A DNA stretch of 64,000 nucleotides from an uncultured Verrucomicrobiota bacterium (GTDB taxonomy: Bacteria; Verrucomicrobiota; Verrucomicrobiia; Limisphaerales; UBA9464): the NCBI GenBank assembly GCA_903916195.1, contig CAIWVP010000118.1, positions 62,001 through 126,000 on the forward strand, read 5' to 3'. The notes under the pieces were generated by a model, which did not search any database, had not been told where the DNA came from, and saw only the letters and a list, made by a program, of their open reading frames with translations. Made by a program: the position numbers and the translations under genes. Position 1 is the first letter of the stretch; every line of letters starts with the position of its first letter. Positions 49,240 through 59,111 of this stretch are shown here, in pieces.

Positions 49240-52200
49240 ATGTCCCCGTTCCCGCGCTTCTTCTCCCGCCGGACCGTCTGCCAGCTCGCCTTGGCGCTCA
49301 GCGCCGCCGCGACGGTGACGGCGCAGACCTTCACCGCGAAGGACCGACAGCCCACGCCCGAAGAGCTCGCCCAACTCCCCGGGGTCGTCCCGGAGAAAGC
49401 CGCCGAGCTCATCAAGGACGTGAAGGTCCCGGAGGGCTTCGAAGCGACCATCTTCGCCACGCCGCCCGCGGTGAACTATCCGGTCTTCGTCGCCGCCGCG
49501 CCCGACGGCACGCTCTACGTCTCCAGCGACGGCAATGGCTCGCTCGACCGCAAGCCGCACATGGGCCGCGTGCTCCGGGTGCGCGACACCAACGGCGACG
49601 GGAAGGCCGACGAGGTGAGGGCTTTCGTGCCCGACGTGGATTCCCCGCGCGGCCTCGTCTGGGACCACGACCGGCTCTATCTGCTCCACCCGCCCGACAT
49701 CAGCGTGTTCATCGACAAGGACGGCGACGGCGTGGCCGAGGAGAAGAAGACGCTGGTGAGCGGCATCGGTTGGACCTTCAAGGACCGGCCGGCCGACCAC
49801 GGCTCCAACGGGCTCGAACTCGGCATCGACGGCTGGCTCTACGCGGCCATCGGCGACTTCGGGTTCATGGAGGCCACCGGCACCGACGGCCGGAAGCTCC
49901 AGCTCCGCGGCGGCGGCGTGGTGCGCGTCCGGCCCGACGGCAGCGGCTTGGAACTCTACGCCGACGGCACCCGCAACATCGTCGAGGCCGCGGTCGGCCC
50001 CCTGCTCGACGTCTTCGCGCGCGACAACACCAACGACGGCGGCGGCTGGGACATCCGGCTGCACCACTTCAGCGGCGGCACCCAGCACGGCTATCCGCGC
50101 CTCTTCAAGAACTTCCCCGATGAGATCATCCAGCCGCTCGCCGACTACGGCGGCGGCTCCGGTTGCGGCGCGGGCTGGATCGACGAACCCGGCATCCCCG
50201 CGAAATGGAACAACGCGCCGTTCACCGCCGACTGGGGCCGCGACTGGATCTATCACCACGGACTCACGCCCAAGGGCGCGACCTTCACCGCCACGCAGGA
50301 AGAATTCATCCGTGTGCCGCGCGTGACCGACCTCGACGTGGACGGCAACAGCGCCATCTACGCCGCGAGCTGGAAGGGCGCCTCGTTCACCTGGGTCGGG
50401 CCGGACGTCGGCTTCATCGCGCGCGTGACGCCGAAGGGTTTCAAGCCGGAGCCGATGCCGGATCTCGAGAAGCTCAGCGGAGAAGAGCTGGTGAAGCAGT
50501 TGGAGTCACCGAGCCATGTGCGACGGCTGGCGGCCCAGCGGGCGCTGATCCGCCATCCCGTCGCTGACCACAGCAGATCCTTCGACGCCAGGAAGCCCCT
50601 CATCAAGCTGATGACAGGGGCCGAGAAGCCCTTGGCCAGTCGGGTCGCGGCGCTCTACGCGATCGAGCAACTCTATTCCAAAGACACGCCTGAGCACCTC
50701 GCCACGCGGCCCGGGATCGAGCCGTGGGTCATCCGTGCCCGAGGAGACGCGGGAGCAAAAGGGGCGAGGATGCCTGGCGAGATCTTCGGACATGACGCCG
50801 GGTCGAGTGACCCGCGGGTCCGGAAGGAAGCGGCGTTCGCTTGGGGGCGTCTGGGCACCACCAAGGGAGCCGAGAAGTTTGTCCCCTTGCTCGCCGATCC
50901 CGACCCCGTCGTCGCCCACACCGTGGTCCAGTCGTTCATCCGGCTGAAGGCCAGCGCGGCCTGCCTCGCCGTGGTGGACAACGGTGAGGCCTCCCAAACG
51001 CTCCGGGCCGGCGCGCTGCGCGTGCTCCAAGCGCTGCACGAACCCGAAGTGGTGGACGGCCTGCTCGCGCGGCTCGACCGCGAGACCGACGCCGAGCGCC
51101 GCGCCGGCCTGCTCACCACGCTCTGCCGGTTGCACTCCGTCGACGGTCCGTGGAAGGGCGATTCGTGGGGCACGCGCCCCGACACGCGAGGGCCGTACTA
51201 CCAGCCCGAGGCCTGGAGCGGGACGCCCAAGATCACCGCCGCGCTCAAGGCCGCGCTGGACAAGGCCGATGCCAAGGAAGCCGCGCACATCGGTCGGGAG
51301 CTCGCCCGCCACCGGATCCCGGCCGGCGACGCCATGGACAAGATGATCGCCCGCGCCGCCACCGAGCCGAGCCTGTTGCCGGCCATCGCCGCGCAGCTCG
51401 CGAACGCCGAATCCGTCCCGGTCAACGCCATCCCGTTGCTCGTCCGCACCGCCACCGCCGACGCCACGTCGGACGCCATCCGAGCCCAAGCGGTCATCGC
51501 CCTGGCGAAGACCGACAGCGCCGCTGCGTGGCACGCCGTGCTCACCGCGTTGCCCCGCGTGCGCAAGACGACCTCCGAGAACAACCTCTCCGAGAAGGCC
51601 CAGAGCGCCGTCAACAACGCGCCGGGACTCGACCAGGTCCACGCCGTGTTCGAGGAGGTCGCACCGAAGCTCGACGGTGAAGCGTCCCTGATCGCCGAGG
51701 GCATGCTGCTCAAGCTCGCCTCCCGGAAGGTCGGTGCGCCCGAGGCCCGCGAGGCGGCGTCCAAGTCGCTCGACACCGGCTGGACCGACACCCGGCGCCG
51801 CGCCCAGATCCTCCGCGCCGCCGCGCAGGTCGGCGACGCCAGCCGCGCCGCGCAGTTCGTCGCGGCGCTCGACGATGCCGACGCCGACGTGGCCAAGGCC
51901 GCCAAGGAGACCGTGCGCCGGCTCAAGATCGATCCGGAGAAACTCCGTGCCGAGGCCAAGGCGCCGCATATCGGAGACCTCGGCATCCCCGCGGTGCTCG
52001 AGGCCATCGTGCTGACCCGCGGCGACGCCGGCCGCGGCGCGCAGCTCTTCACCCAGGTCGGCTGCAACGGCTGCCACACGGTGAAGGCCGACGAGCCGCT
52101 CAAGGGCCCGTTCCTCGGCACCATCGCCACCGTGTACAAGCGCCGGGAACTGGCCGAGGCGATCCTCGTCCCGAGCAAGACCATCGCCCAGGGTTTCGTC

Positions 52201-52437
52201 GCGAACCACTTCGAGCTCAAGGACGGCACCGAGGTCGACGGCTTCGTGGTCCGCGAGGCGGCCGACGCGGTGACCATCCGCACCATCACCGCGGTGGAGC
52301 AGACCATCCCGGTCGCGCAGATCGCCAAGCGCGAGAAACAGGAGCGCTCCCTGATGCCCGAAGGCCTGGCTGCCGGACTCTCGATGAAAGAGTTCGCATC
52401 GCTGCTCGATTATCTCGAGTCGCTCTCGAAGAAGTGA
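49240..52437 (+). CDS. PVC-type membrane-bound dehydrogenase with HEAT-like repeats and C-terminal cytochrome c domain
   Basis: VPEGFEATIFATPPAVNYPVFVAAAPDGTLYVSSDGNGSLD...RVLRVRDTNGDGKADEV; C-terminal GAQLFTQVGCNGCHTVKADEPLKGPFLG...LAEAILVPSKTIAQGF. Confidence 0.92.
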   Translation: MSPFPRFFSRRTVCQLALALSAAATVTAQTFTAKDRQPTPEELAQLPGVVPEKAAELIKDVKVPEGFEATIFATPPAVNYPVFVAAAPDGTLYVSSDGNGSLDRKPHMGRVLRVRDTNGDGKADEVRAFVPDVDSPRGLVWDHDRLYLLHPPDISVFIDKDGDGVAEEKKTLVSGIGWTFKDRPADHGSNGLELGIDGWLYAAIGDFGFMEATGTDGRKLQLRGGGVVRVRPDGSGLELYADGTRNIVEAAVGPLLDVFARDNTNDGGGWDIRLHHFSGGTQHGYPRLFKNFPDEIIQPLADYGGGSGCGAGWIDEPGIPAKWNNAPFTADWGRDWIYHHGLTPKGATFTATQEEFIRVPRVTDLDVDGNSAIYAASWKGASFTWVGPDVGFIARVTPKGFKPEPMPDLEKLSGEELVKQLESPSHVRRLAAQRALIRHPVADHSRSFDARKPLIKLMTGAEKPLASRVAALYAIEQLYSKDTPEHLATRPGIEPWVIRARGDAGAKGARMPGEIFGHDAGSSDPRVRKEAAFAWGRLGTTKGAEKFVPLLADPDPVVAHTVVQSFIRLKASAACLAVVDNGEASQTLRAGALRVLQALHEPEVVDGLLARLDRETDAERRAGLLTTLCRLHSVDGPWKGDSWGTRPDTRGPYYQPEAWSGTPKITAALKAALDKADAKEAAHIGRELARHRIPAGDAMDKMIARAATEPSLLPAIAAQLANAESVPVNAIPLLVRTATADATSDAIRAQAVIALAKTDSAAAWHAVLTALPRVRKTTSENNLSEKAQSAVNNAPGLDQVHAVFEEVAPKLDGEASLIAEGMLLKLASRKVGAPEAREAASKSLDTGWTDTRRRAQILRAAAQVGDASRAAQFVAALDDADADVAKAAKETVRRLKIDPEKLRAEAKAPHIGDLGIPAVLEAIVLTRGDAGRGAQLFTQVGCNGCHTVKADEPLKGPFLGTIATVYKRRELAEAILVPSKTIAQGFVANHFELKDGTEVDGFVVREAADAVTIRTITAVEQTIPVAQIAKREKQERSLMPEGLAAGLSMKEFASLLDYLESLSKK

Positions 52438-52622
52438 ACCCGGACCTGGATCCAGAACCGGCCGCGCCACCCGCGGCCTCTCCGCCGCCGTCCCGCGACG
52501 AGGACGCCGCGTGCGACACCTGCGGCCGGTTCGGCGCGTTCGCGATCGGCGACCGGTCCCTGTGCGATTCGTGCTACGAGTCCGCGGGGTCGTGCGGACC
52601 GGGCGGTGGTGACGACGATTGA
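52434..52622 (+). CDS. Small CxxC/CxxC protein (62 aa), candidate zinc ribbon
   Basis: GTG start in a 4-bp GTGA overlap with the upstream stop; [41 protein letters not shown]. Confidence 0.7.
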   Translation: MNPDLDPEPAAPPAASPPPSRDEDAACDTCGRFGAFAIGDRSLCDSCYESAGSCGPGGGDDD

Positions 52623-52650
52623 GACCGGGCCGGACCTGCGTCCGGCGCGG

Positions 52651-53367
52651 TCAGGCGGCCTTCGCGGCGGTGCGCTGCTGGAGCGCATCGACCATGCTCT
52701 CGAAGATCGAGCGGCCGTCGTCGGTGCCGAGGAGAGCCTCACTGGCCCGGTCCGGATGCGGCATCAGCCCGGCGACGTTGAAGCGCTCGTTGGCCACGCC
52801 GGCGATGTTCAGCAAGGAACCGTTCGGGTTCGCCGCATCGGTCACCGCGCCCGAGGCGTCACAGTAGCGCCAGAGCACCTGGCCCTTCGCCTGGATCGAG
52901 GCGAGCGTCGCCGGATCCGCGAAGTAGCATCCTTCGCCGTGGGCGATGGGAAGCTTGATCGCCTTGTCGCGCGGGGTCCGGCTGGTGAACGGCGTGCTGA
53001 AGTTGTCCGTCCGGAGATAGATCTGCTCGCAGTGGAACTGGAGGTCGCGGTTGCGCACCAGCGCGCCCGGCAAGAGGCCGGCCTCGCAGAGGATCTGGAA
53101 GCCGTTGCAGATCCCGAGCACGAGCCCGCCCTCATCGGCGAACCGCTTCACCGCCTGCATCACCGGGCTGAAGCGCGCGATCGCGCCGCACCGGAGGTAA
53201 TCGCCGTAGCTGAAGCCGCCCGGCACGATCACCGCGTCGGCCGACCCGAGGGACGTCTCCTTGTGCCAGAGAAGTTCCGCGGAATGACCCAGCACGCGGA
53301 CGGCATGGACGCAGTCCTGGTCGCAGTTGCTGGCGGGGAATTGAAGGACGGCGAAGCGCATGTTCAA
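52651..53367 (-). CDS. purQ: Phosphoribosylformylglycinamidine synthase subunit PurQ
   Basis: [25 protein letters not shown]...[26 protein letters not shown]...[23 protein letters not shown]. Confidence 0.95.
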   Translation of the reverse strand: MNMRFAVLQFPASNCDQDCVHAVRVLGHSAELLWHKETSLGSADAVIVPGGFSYGDYLRCGAIARFSPVMQAVKRFADEGGLVLGICNGFQILCEAGLLPGALVRNRDLQFHCEQIYLRTDNFSTPFTSRTPRDKAIKLPIAHGEGCYFADPATLASIQAKGQVLWRYCDASGAVTDAANPNGSLLNIAGVANERFNVAGLMPHPDRASEALLGTDDGRSIFESMVDALQQRTAAKAA

Positions 53368-53609
53368 TCCACGATCTCGAGCTTGTAGTCCTCGATCACC
53401 GGGTTGCTGAGGAACTTGCGGGCCGCCTCGTCGAGAGCCGTGGCAGCGGCGGCCTTGTCGGTGCCGGGCGCGAGGTCGATCTCGATGTACTTGCCGACGT
53501 GGACGCCGGCGACGCCGGTGTAGCCCATGTGCTCAAGGGCGGTCTGGACGGTCTTGCCCTGCGGGTCGAGCACGGCCTTCTTCGGAGTGATGACGATCTT
53601 CGCTTTCAT
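53364..53609 (-). CDS. purS: Phosphoribosylformylglycinamidine synthase subunit PurS
   Basis: [46 protein letters not shown]; 4-bp overlap with purQ. Confidence 0.92.
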   Translation of the reverse strand: MKAKIVITPKKAVLDPQGKTVQTALEHMGYTGVAGVHVGKYIEIDLAPGTDKAAAATALDEAARKFLSNPVIEDYKLEIVD

Positions 53610-53697
53610 GGACGATGCGGGCGGTGTGCCCGTCGGGTACAGGTCGGGAATCTGTTCCAGCGCGCCGGACGGGGCGAGCAGTTTTTGGGGACGTGGA

Positions 53698-54552
53698 TCA
53701 AACCGCGCCGGGCAAGCCGTCGACGTCCTCCGCCTTGACCGCGCCACCGGGCGTGGCGTAGCGGCGGAGATATTTGAGCGCCACGTTCAGCTCATGCGGA
53801 CGGGGCGCGACGATGTGGACGAGCTCGCCGGTGATCGGATGCGGCAGGTCGAGCTCCTCGGCGTGCAGCGCGAGGCCGCTCACGAGCGGACGCTCGGCCC
53901 GGCCGCGCTTGAGGCGGTAATCGCGCTTGAAGGACGAGAGCATCAGCCACGTCCCGCCGTAAAGGCCGTCGCCGTAGATCGGGTGCCCGGCATGCTTGAG
54001 GTGGACGCGGATCTGGTGCGTCCGTCCGGTGTGCGGACGGCAGGCGACCAGCGTGCACCCGGAGAAACGTTCCAGCACCTTGAAGGTCGTGAGCGAGCGC
54101 TTGCCATCGCGGCCCACGCGCATCACGCCGGGCTTGAACTTGTCGGCGGCGATCGAGGCGTCCACCGTGAACTCGTCCTGCGCCGGCGAGCCATGGACCA
54201 GCGCGACGTAGGTCTTCTTGGGGACCTCGGAGCCGAAGTGGTTCGCCAACGTGACGAGGGCCGGACGGTCCTTGGAGAGCAGCAGGATCCCGGTGGTCTC
54301 GAAATCGAGCCGGTGCGCGTTCGCGATATAGGTGAGGCCGCGTTCTTTCGCCCACGGTTTGCCGGCGGCCACCGCGTCGAGCAACAGCCGCATCAGGTTC
54401 GGCCGCGACGGATCGTACCGGTCGGGCGAGGTGAGCAACCGGGCCGGCTTATCGATCGCCAGCAGGTGGGCGTCCTCGAACAGGACCGGGATCTCCCAAT
54501 ATTCCTGCGTTGCCGGCGACGACAACTTGATGACCGGCGAGGCCGCGCTCAT
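53698..54552 (-). CDS. RluA-family pseudouridine synthase
   Basis: VLFEDAHLLAIDKPARLLTSP...NAHRLDFETTGILLLSKDRPA...VACRPHTGRTHQIRVHLKHAGHPIYGDGLYGG. Confidence 0.93.
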   Translation of the reverse strand: MSAASPVIKLSSPATQEYWEIPVLFEDAHLLAIDKPARLLTSPDRYDPSRPNLMRLLLDAVAAGKPWAKERGLTYIANAHRLDFETTGILLLSKDRPALVTLANHFGSEVPKKTYVALVHGSPAQDEFTVDASIAADKFKPGVMRVGRDGKRSLTTFKVLERFSGCTLVACRPHTGRTHQIRVHLKHAGHPIYGDGLYGGTWLMLSSFKRDYRLKRGRAERPLVSGLALHAEELDLPHPITGELVHIVAPRPHELNVALKYLRRYATPGGAVKAEDVDGLPGAV

Positions 54553-56219
54553 CAAAGCTGTTCGTCCCGGTTCTTCAGCAGCGCGGCGAGGCCGGACTTC
54601 TGGAACTCTTGGCGGAACCACTCCTGGAAGGCCTCGTCCTGCTTCTGGCGGCGCTGGGTGTCGAGGTAACCGGTGAGACCGGCCTTGACCGTCGCCTCGT
54701 CCACCGGACGGCGCTCCTTCAGGAAGATCACGAACCCGCCGTCGCCCGACGCGACGAACCGGCTGGCGGCTCCGGGCTTGAGGTTGAAGGCGGTGTCCTT
54801 CACCAGCGAGGCCGCGACCCGCGCGTCGAGCCCGGGCAGCGAGGTCGACACGATCGAGAACGGCGGGATCTCCACGGCGACCGATTTCTTCTCGACCGCG
54901 ACGGCGGCGAACGACTTGCCCTGCGAGATGGCGGCGGCGGCGGCGGCGGCGAAGGCCTCGCCGGACGCACGGGCGGCCTCGATGGACTTCGAGCGGCGGA
55001 AATCCTCGGTCACCTTGGCACGGACGGCCTCGAACGAGGGGACTTCACTGGGCAACTTGCGGCGCAGCGCGGCGATGTGGACGGCCTTCGCGCCCGGGAC
55101 CGGCTTGGTGAAAGGTTGCTCGGCCGAGAGCTTGGCGGCCTCGCGGACCATCTCCGGGGCATCTTCGAACTCGGCGGCGCGGCCGAAATCGCTGAAAGGC
55201 TGGCTCTCGGTCGCGGTGAGACCCCGCTTGGCGGCCAGCGCGGCGAGGTTCTCCGCCTTGGCCGGTTCCATCGCGTAGAGCTCGTTCGCGAAATCACGCG
55301 CCGCACGGGCGGCGATCTCGAGGGCCTTGGAATCGGTGGCGAGCTGGCGGATATCGGCGAGCGCGGCCTCCTTGGTCATCTGGGCCCCGGTCTTGTCACG
55401 GAAGCTCTCGGCACCGCGCTGGTTGTAGACCTCCTCGACACGGGTGGCGAAGTCGGCCTGCTTCTTGATCTCGGCCTCGGCCTCGGCGACGTGGGGCGCG
55501 GCGTCCCAGCGGACGGAGGTGACGACCGTGCGCTCCGGGATGCGGTAGGCGGCGATACGGTTGGTGAAGAACTGGCTCAGGGCGGCCGGGTCGACGACCA
55601 CCGACGCGAGATGGTTGGATGCGGAGAAGAACACCGCGCTGGAGACAGCGAGTTCGTTCTCCTTGCGGAAGGCCGTTTCGGCGTCACGCGGCGTGAGCAA
55701 CTGGCCCGACACGCCCAAGACCTCGCGGAGGTGTTCGACGCCGAGCTCGTGGCGCACGTAGCTCTGGAACTCGACCTCGGAGAAGTTGAAGCGCTTGCCG
55801 AACCGCTCGATGAAGCCGTCGTAGTCGACCGCGCCGGTCTTCGGGTCCTTGAGGTTCTGGCGGATCCAGTTCGCCACCGCCTGGTCGCTCACGTGGACGC
55901 CGAACTCCTTCACCTTGGAGTCCAAGAAGAGACGCTGGTACATCTCGCGGTTCAGGTCGAAGCCCATCTGGCGCACCTGCGGCGAATCCATCTGGTCGCC
56001 GAACCGGAGACGGCCGGCGAGCTGCGCCTGACGGGCGAACCCGCCCAGCGTCTCACGCGTCAACGGCTTCCCGTTCAGCGTGCCGAAGCTCTCGCCGCCA
56101 CCCGTGAGGCCGCTCAGGGAGGGCTGGGCCGGCCCGAAAAAGATGACGAAGCTGACGATCACCCCGGCGATGATGATGACCCACAGCCACTGTTGATGCT
56201 TACGAATGGTGCCGAACAT
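54552..56219 (-). CDS. SurA/PpiD-like periplasmic folding factor (SurA_N-type), membrane-anchored
   Basis: MFGTIRKHQQWLWVIIIAGVIVSFVIFFGP TM anchor; GTLNGKPLTRETLGGFARQAQLA...VKEFGVHVSDQAVANWIRQNL. Confidence 0.82.
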   Translation of the reverse strand: MFGTIRKHQQWLWVIIIAGVIVSFVIFFGPAQPSLSGLTGGGESFGTLNGKPLTRETLGGFARQAQLAGRLRFGDQMDSPQVRQMGFDLNREMYQRLFLDSKVKEFGVHVSDQAVANWIRQNLKDPKTGAVDYDGFIERFGKRFNFSEVEFQSYVRHELGVEHLREVLGVSGQLLTPRDAETAFRKENELAVSSAVFFSASNHLASVVVDPAALSQFFTNRIAAYRIPERTVVTSVRWDAAPHVAEAEAEIKKQADFATRVEEVYNQRGAESFRDKTGAQMTKEAALADIRQLATDSKALEIAARAARDFANELYAMEPAKAENLAALAAKRGLTATESQPFSDFGRAAEFEDAPEMVREAAKLSAEQPFTKPVPGAKAVHIAALRRKLPSEVPSFEAVRAKVTEDFRRSKSIEAARASGEAFAAAAAAAISQGKSFAAVAVEKKSVAVEIPPFSIVSTSLPGLDARVAASLVKDTAFNLKPGAASRFVASGDGGFVIFLKERRPVDEATVKAGLTGYLDTQRRQKQDEAFQEWFRQEFQKSGLAALLKNRDEQL

Positions 56220-56342
56220 AGCGGAAAAAACCTGTTCTACTTTTGGAGCGGCGGAAGCTATCGGTCCGTGGAAAAGGTGGTCAAACACCAATTCCCGCGG
56301 CAGACGCTGCCCAAGGCCGGGTCCGAAGCCGTCCAGAGCACC

Positions 56343-56735
56343 TCATTCCACCCGGGCCACGTCCCCGGGCCGGGGTTCGCCACTGACGATATCGGCCGCC
56401 GTGGTCGACCCACGGGCCGGGCCGGTGACCTTCAGTTCGGCCACCTTCCGGCCGTCGCGGACGACCTCCAAACGCTGGCCGAACCCGGGCATCGGGCTGA
56501 GCGAATAATCGAGCACCACGAACCGGAGACGCGCGTTCACCAAGAGCAGCTTCGCGGTGGTGCCGTCCAACGGCCGCACCAGGTCCCGGGACACCAGGCC
56601 GCCCGGTCTCCGTTCGGCGGGCCCCTCCTTCGTGGCCGCACATCCCGCGGCCAAGGCGAGGACCATGACGAGCAGAAGGAAGATCGGGGTTCTCGGCACC
56701 CGGTCAATAGACCGGGCCGACCTGCGCAGCGTCAA
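56343..56735 (-). CDS. Small lipoprotein of unknown function
   Basis: FLLLVMVLALAAGCAAT lipobox; LLLVNARLRFVVLDYSLSPMPGFGQRLEVVRDGRKVAELKVTGP. Confidence 0.65.
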   Translation of the reverse strand: MTLRRSARSIDRVPRTPIFLLLVMVLALAAGCAATKEGPAERRPGGLVSRDLVRPLDGTTAKLLLVNARLRFVVLDYSLSPMPGFGQRLEVVRDGRKVAELKVTGPARGSTTAADIVSGEPRPGDVARVE

Positions 56736-56853
56736 CCGTCATGCCAACGAGGTCCCGGACCGGGGTTGGACATTGGTGCCTGTCTGAAAAGTAGGACCGT
56801 GCCTCTGGCCTGTCGGTTCCGGGACCTCCAGCCCCACGCAAGACAGGCGGCGC

Positions 56854-56977
56854 CACGGGCTGGAAGCCCGTGGGCAGACAGGCTAGAAGCCTGTCCTACT
56901 AGGCCGACAGGCCTTTTCAAACAGGCTCTTGGTCGTCCTCGCGCTCCGACCGCTTCGGCTCCCGTCCTGAAGGACGG
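56854..56977. repeat. REP-like hairpin cluster: CACGGGCT/AGCCCGTG, GACAGGCT/AGCCTGTC, CCGTCCT/AGGACGG
   Basis: Inverted repeats at 56854-56872, 56877-56895 and 56962-56977. Confidence 0.8.
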
Positions 56978-57085
56978 CCAAGGCCATGAAGACCGGCAGG
57001 ATCACGACGAAGCGGCCCGGAGAACCAGCGGTCGCCGATCGGTCACGGCCGTTGACTTCCTCCGCCGCACCGCGAGCCTTGCTCC

Positions 57086-57289
57086 GTGGATTGGCAGCAA
57101 CCTGTCGCACTCGCCCTCGTGGCGCTGACCGCCGGGATCTTCCTCTGGCGCCGTTTCCGGCCGCGGAAGTTCTCGTTCGCGAAGGACACCCCGTGCGGTT
57201 GCGCCGCTGTCTCCGGCGCCCGCCCGCCCGGCCTCGTCGTCCATGGCCGTCGCGGCGAACGTCCACAAGTCGTGGTCAAGGAGCATTGA
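57086..57289 (+). CDS. Small single-TM Cys-containing membrane protein (FeoB-associated-like size and topology)
   Basis: MDWQQPVALALVALTAGIFLWRRFRPRKFSFAKDTPCGCAAVSG...; TM helix, basic stop-transfer and CGC motif. Confidence 0.6.
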   Translation: MDWQQPVALALVALTAGIFLWRRFRPRKFSFAKDTPCGCAAVSGARPPGLVVHGRRGERPQVVVKEH

Positions 57290-57356
57290 GACCGCGGACC
57301 GCTCGCGACGACGCCGATCGAACCGGACCTCGCCCCCCCTTTTCTTCACACCGCCG

Positions 57357-58151
57357 ATGCACTCCTTGAAGCACGCCGCTCACCGTCCGATCCGGTCCTT
57401 GTCCTTCCTCGCCCTCGGCGTGGCCCTCGGCTGCGGGCTCGGTTCCCTGGCCTTCGCCGAGGACCCGTCGCCGTCCCCGTCGCCGGATGCCGTCGAAGGC
57501 GCGGCACTCGCGGCCGAGCTCCGGACCTCACGGCCGGGGAACAGCTTCACCAACTCCGCCACGCTGCGCCTCCGCGACGCGGCAGGTCGCCGCTCGTCCG
57601 TCCCGGTGACCATCCGCACGCTCGTCCCCGAGGGGGAGGCGGATTGGCAAGTGGTCTACGAGGCCCGCGCCGCGAAGGGGACCGAGACGCTCACCATCAC
57701 CCACCACGCCGACCGCGCGCCGAGCTACCAACTGGCCCGCGCCGCCGCCGCGCCGAGGGCGCTCGTCGCGGACGAGACGTCGGAGCCGTTCGCCGGATCG
57801 GACTTCTGGGTGTGCGACCTCGGGCTGGAATTCCTCCATTGGCCGGAACAACGGACCGTCCGCCGCGACAAACCCGAGATGCGCAAGGGCCGTCCCTGCC
57901 GGATCCTCGACAGCATCCGGCCGGCCACCGCGGGCAACGGCTACGTGCGGGTGCGGTCGTGGATCGACCTCGACCACAAGCAACCGCTGATCGCCGAGGC
58001 CTACGATCCCGCGGGCAAGCTGGTGAAAGAATTCAGCGTCGGAAGCGTGAAGAAGGTGGACGGCGTCTGGCAGCTCAAGGACATGGAGATCACCGGTGAA
58101 CGCGACGGCACGGTGACCAAGCTGGAGTTCGACCTGACGGTGGCGCGGTGA
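57357..58151 (+). CDS. Outer-membrane lipoprotein-sorting/LolA-like secreted protein
   Basis: Signal peptide; SDFWVCDLGLEFLHWPEQRTVRRDKPEMRKGRPCRILDSIRP...RVRSWIDLDHKQPLIAEAYDPAGKLVKEFSV. Confidence 0.7.
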   Translation: MHSLKHAAHRPIRSLSFLALGVALGCGLGSLAFAEDPSPSPSPDAVEGAALAAELRTSRPGNSFTNSATLRLRDAAGRRSSVPVTIRTLVPEGEADWQVVYEARAAKGTETLTITHHADRAPSYQLARAAAAPRALVADETSEPFAGSDFWVCDLGLEFLHWPEQRTVRRDKPEMRKGRPCRILDSIRPATAGNGYVRVRSWIDLDHKQPLIAEAYDPAGKLVKEFSVGSVKKVDGVWQLKDMEITGERDGTVTKLEFDLTVAR

Positions 58152-58235
58152 CGCCGAGGATCGCGCCCGACGAGATCCGGTGAGAGCTTGCCCGGCGTCC
58201 GCCCGCCGCGTTCACTGCGCGCGCTTTCTCAGCGC

Positions 58236-59099
58236 ATGAAGACACCTCGCATCGGAATCATCGGCGGCAGCGGCTTGTACCATATCGAAGGCTTCACCCG
58301 GCAGAAGTGGGTGGGGGTGAAGACGCCGTTCGGCGATCCTTCGGACGAGTTCCTCACCGGCGAACTGGCCGGCCGCGAGGTGGTGTTCCTCCCGCGGCAC
58401 GGGCGCGGCCACCGCATCTTGCCCGCCGAGCTGAACCATCGCGCCAACCTCTGGGCGATGAAGTCGCTCGGCGTGGCCTGGGTCGTCAGCGCCAGCGCGG
58501 TCGGATCGCTCCAGGCGCGGTACAAACCGTGCGACTTCGTGCTGGTGGACCAGTTCCTCGACCGCACGAAACGCAGCGCCGAGCACACGTTCTTCGGCAA
58601 AGGCATCGTCGCCCACGTCGCCTTCGCCGACCCGGTCAGCGAGGAGCTGCGCCGCCTCCTGCTCCGGTCCGCGAAGGCATGCAAGGCCAAGGCGCACGAC
58701 GGCGGCACCTACGTGAACATGGAGGGCCCGGCCTTCAGCACCCGCGCCGAATCGGTCGCCAACCACAAGGCCGGTCTCGATGTCATCGGCATGACCAATC
58801 TCGGCGAGGCGAAGTGCGCCCGCGAGGCGGAGATCGCCTATGCAACGATGGCGATGGTGACCGACTACGACTGCTGGAAGGTCGACGAGGCCCACGTGAC
58901 CGTCGAGATGGTCATCGAGAACCTGAAGCGCAACGCCGCCACCGCGAAGGCGATCATCAGCCACGTCATCCCGTCGATCCCGTCCGTGGCGGACTGGCCC
59001 TGCCACGACGCCCTGCGCAACGCGGTGATGACCGAGCGGAGCCTCTGGCCCGCCGCGACGAAGAAAGCGCTGAAGCCGATCCTCGCGAAGTATCTCTGA
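58236..59099 (+). CDS. mtnP: S-methyl-5'-thioadenosine phosphorylase
   Basis: RIGIIGGSGLYHIEGF...VVFLPRHGRGHRILPAELNHRANLWAMKSLG...GGTYVNMEGPAFSTRAES...IGMTNLGEAKCAREAEIAYATMAMVTDYDCW. Confidence 0.93.
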   Translation: MKTPRIGIIGGSGLYHIEGFTRQKWVGVKTPFGDPSDEFLTGELAGREVVFLPRHGRGHRILPAELNHRANLWAMKSLGVAWVVSASAVGSLQARYKPCDFVLVDQFLDRTKRSAEHTFFGKGIVAHVAFADPVSEELRRLLLRSAKACKAKAHDGGTYVNMEGPAFSTRAESVANHKAGLDVIGMTNLGEAKCAREAEIAYATMAMVTDYDCWKVDEAHVTVEMVIENLKRNAATAKAIISHVIPSIPSVADWPCHDALRNAVMTERSLWPAATKKALKPILAKYL

Positions 59100-59111
59100 G
59101 CCGGGCGACGG

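Noticed and set aside
54609-57128. 839-aa + strand ORF opposite the PpiD/SurA-like gene
   Set aside because: Antisense of a convincing coding frame; composition typical of mirror ORFs in GC-rich DNA.
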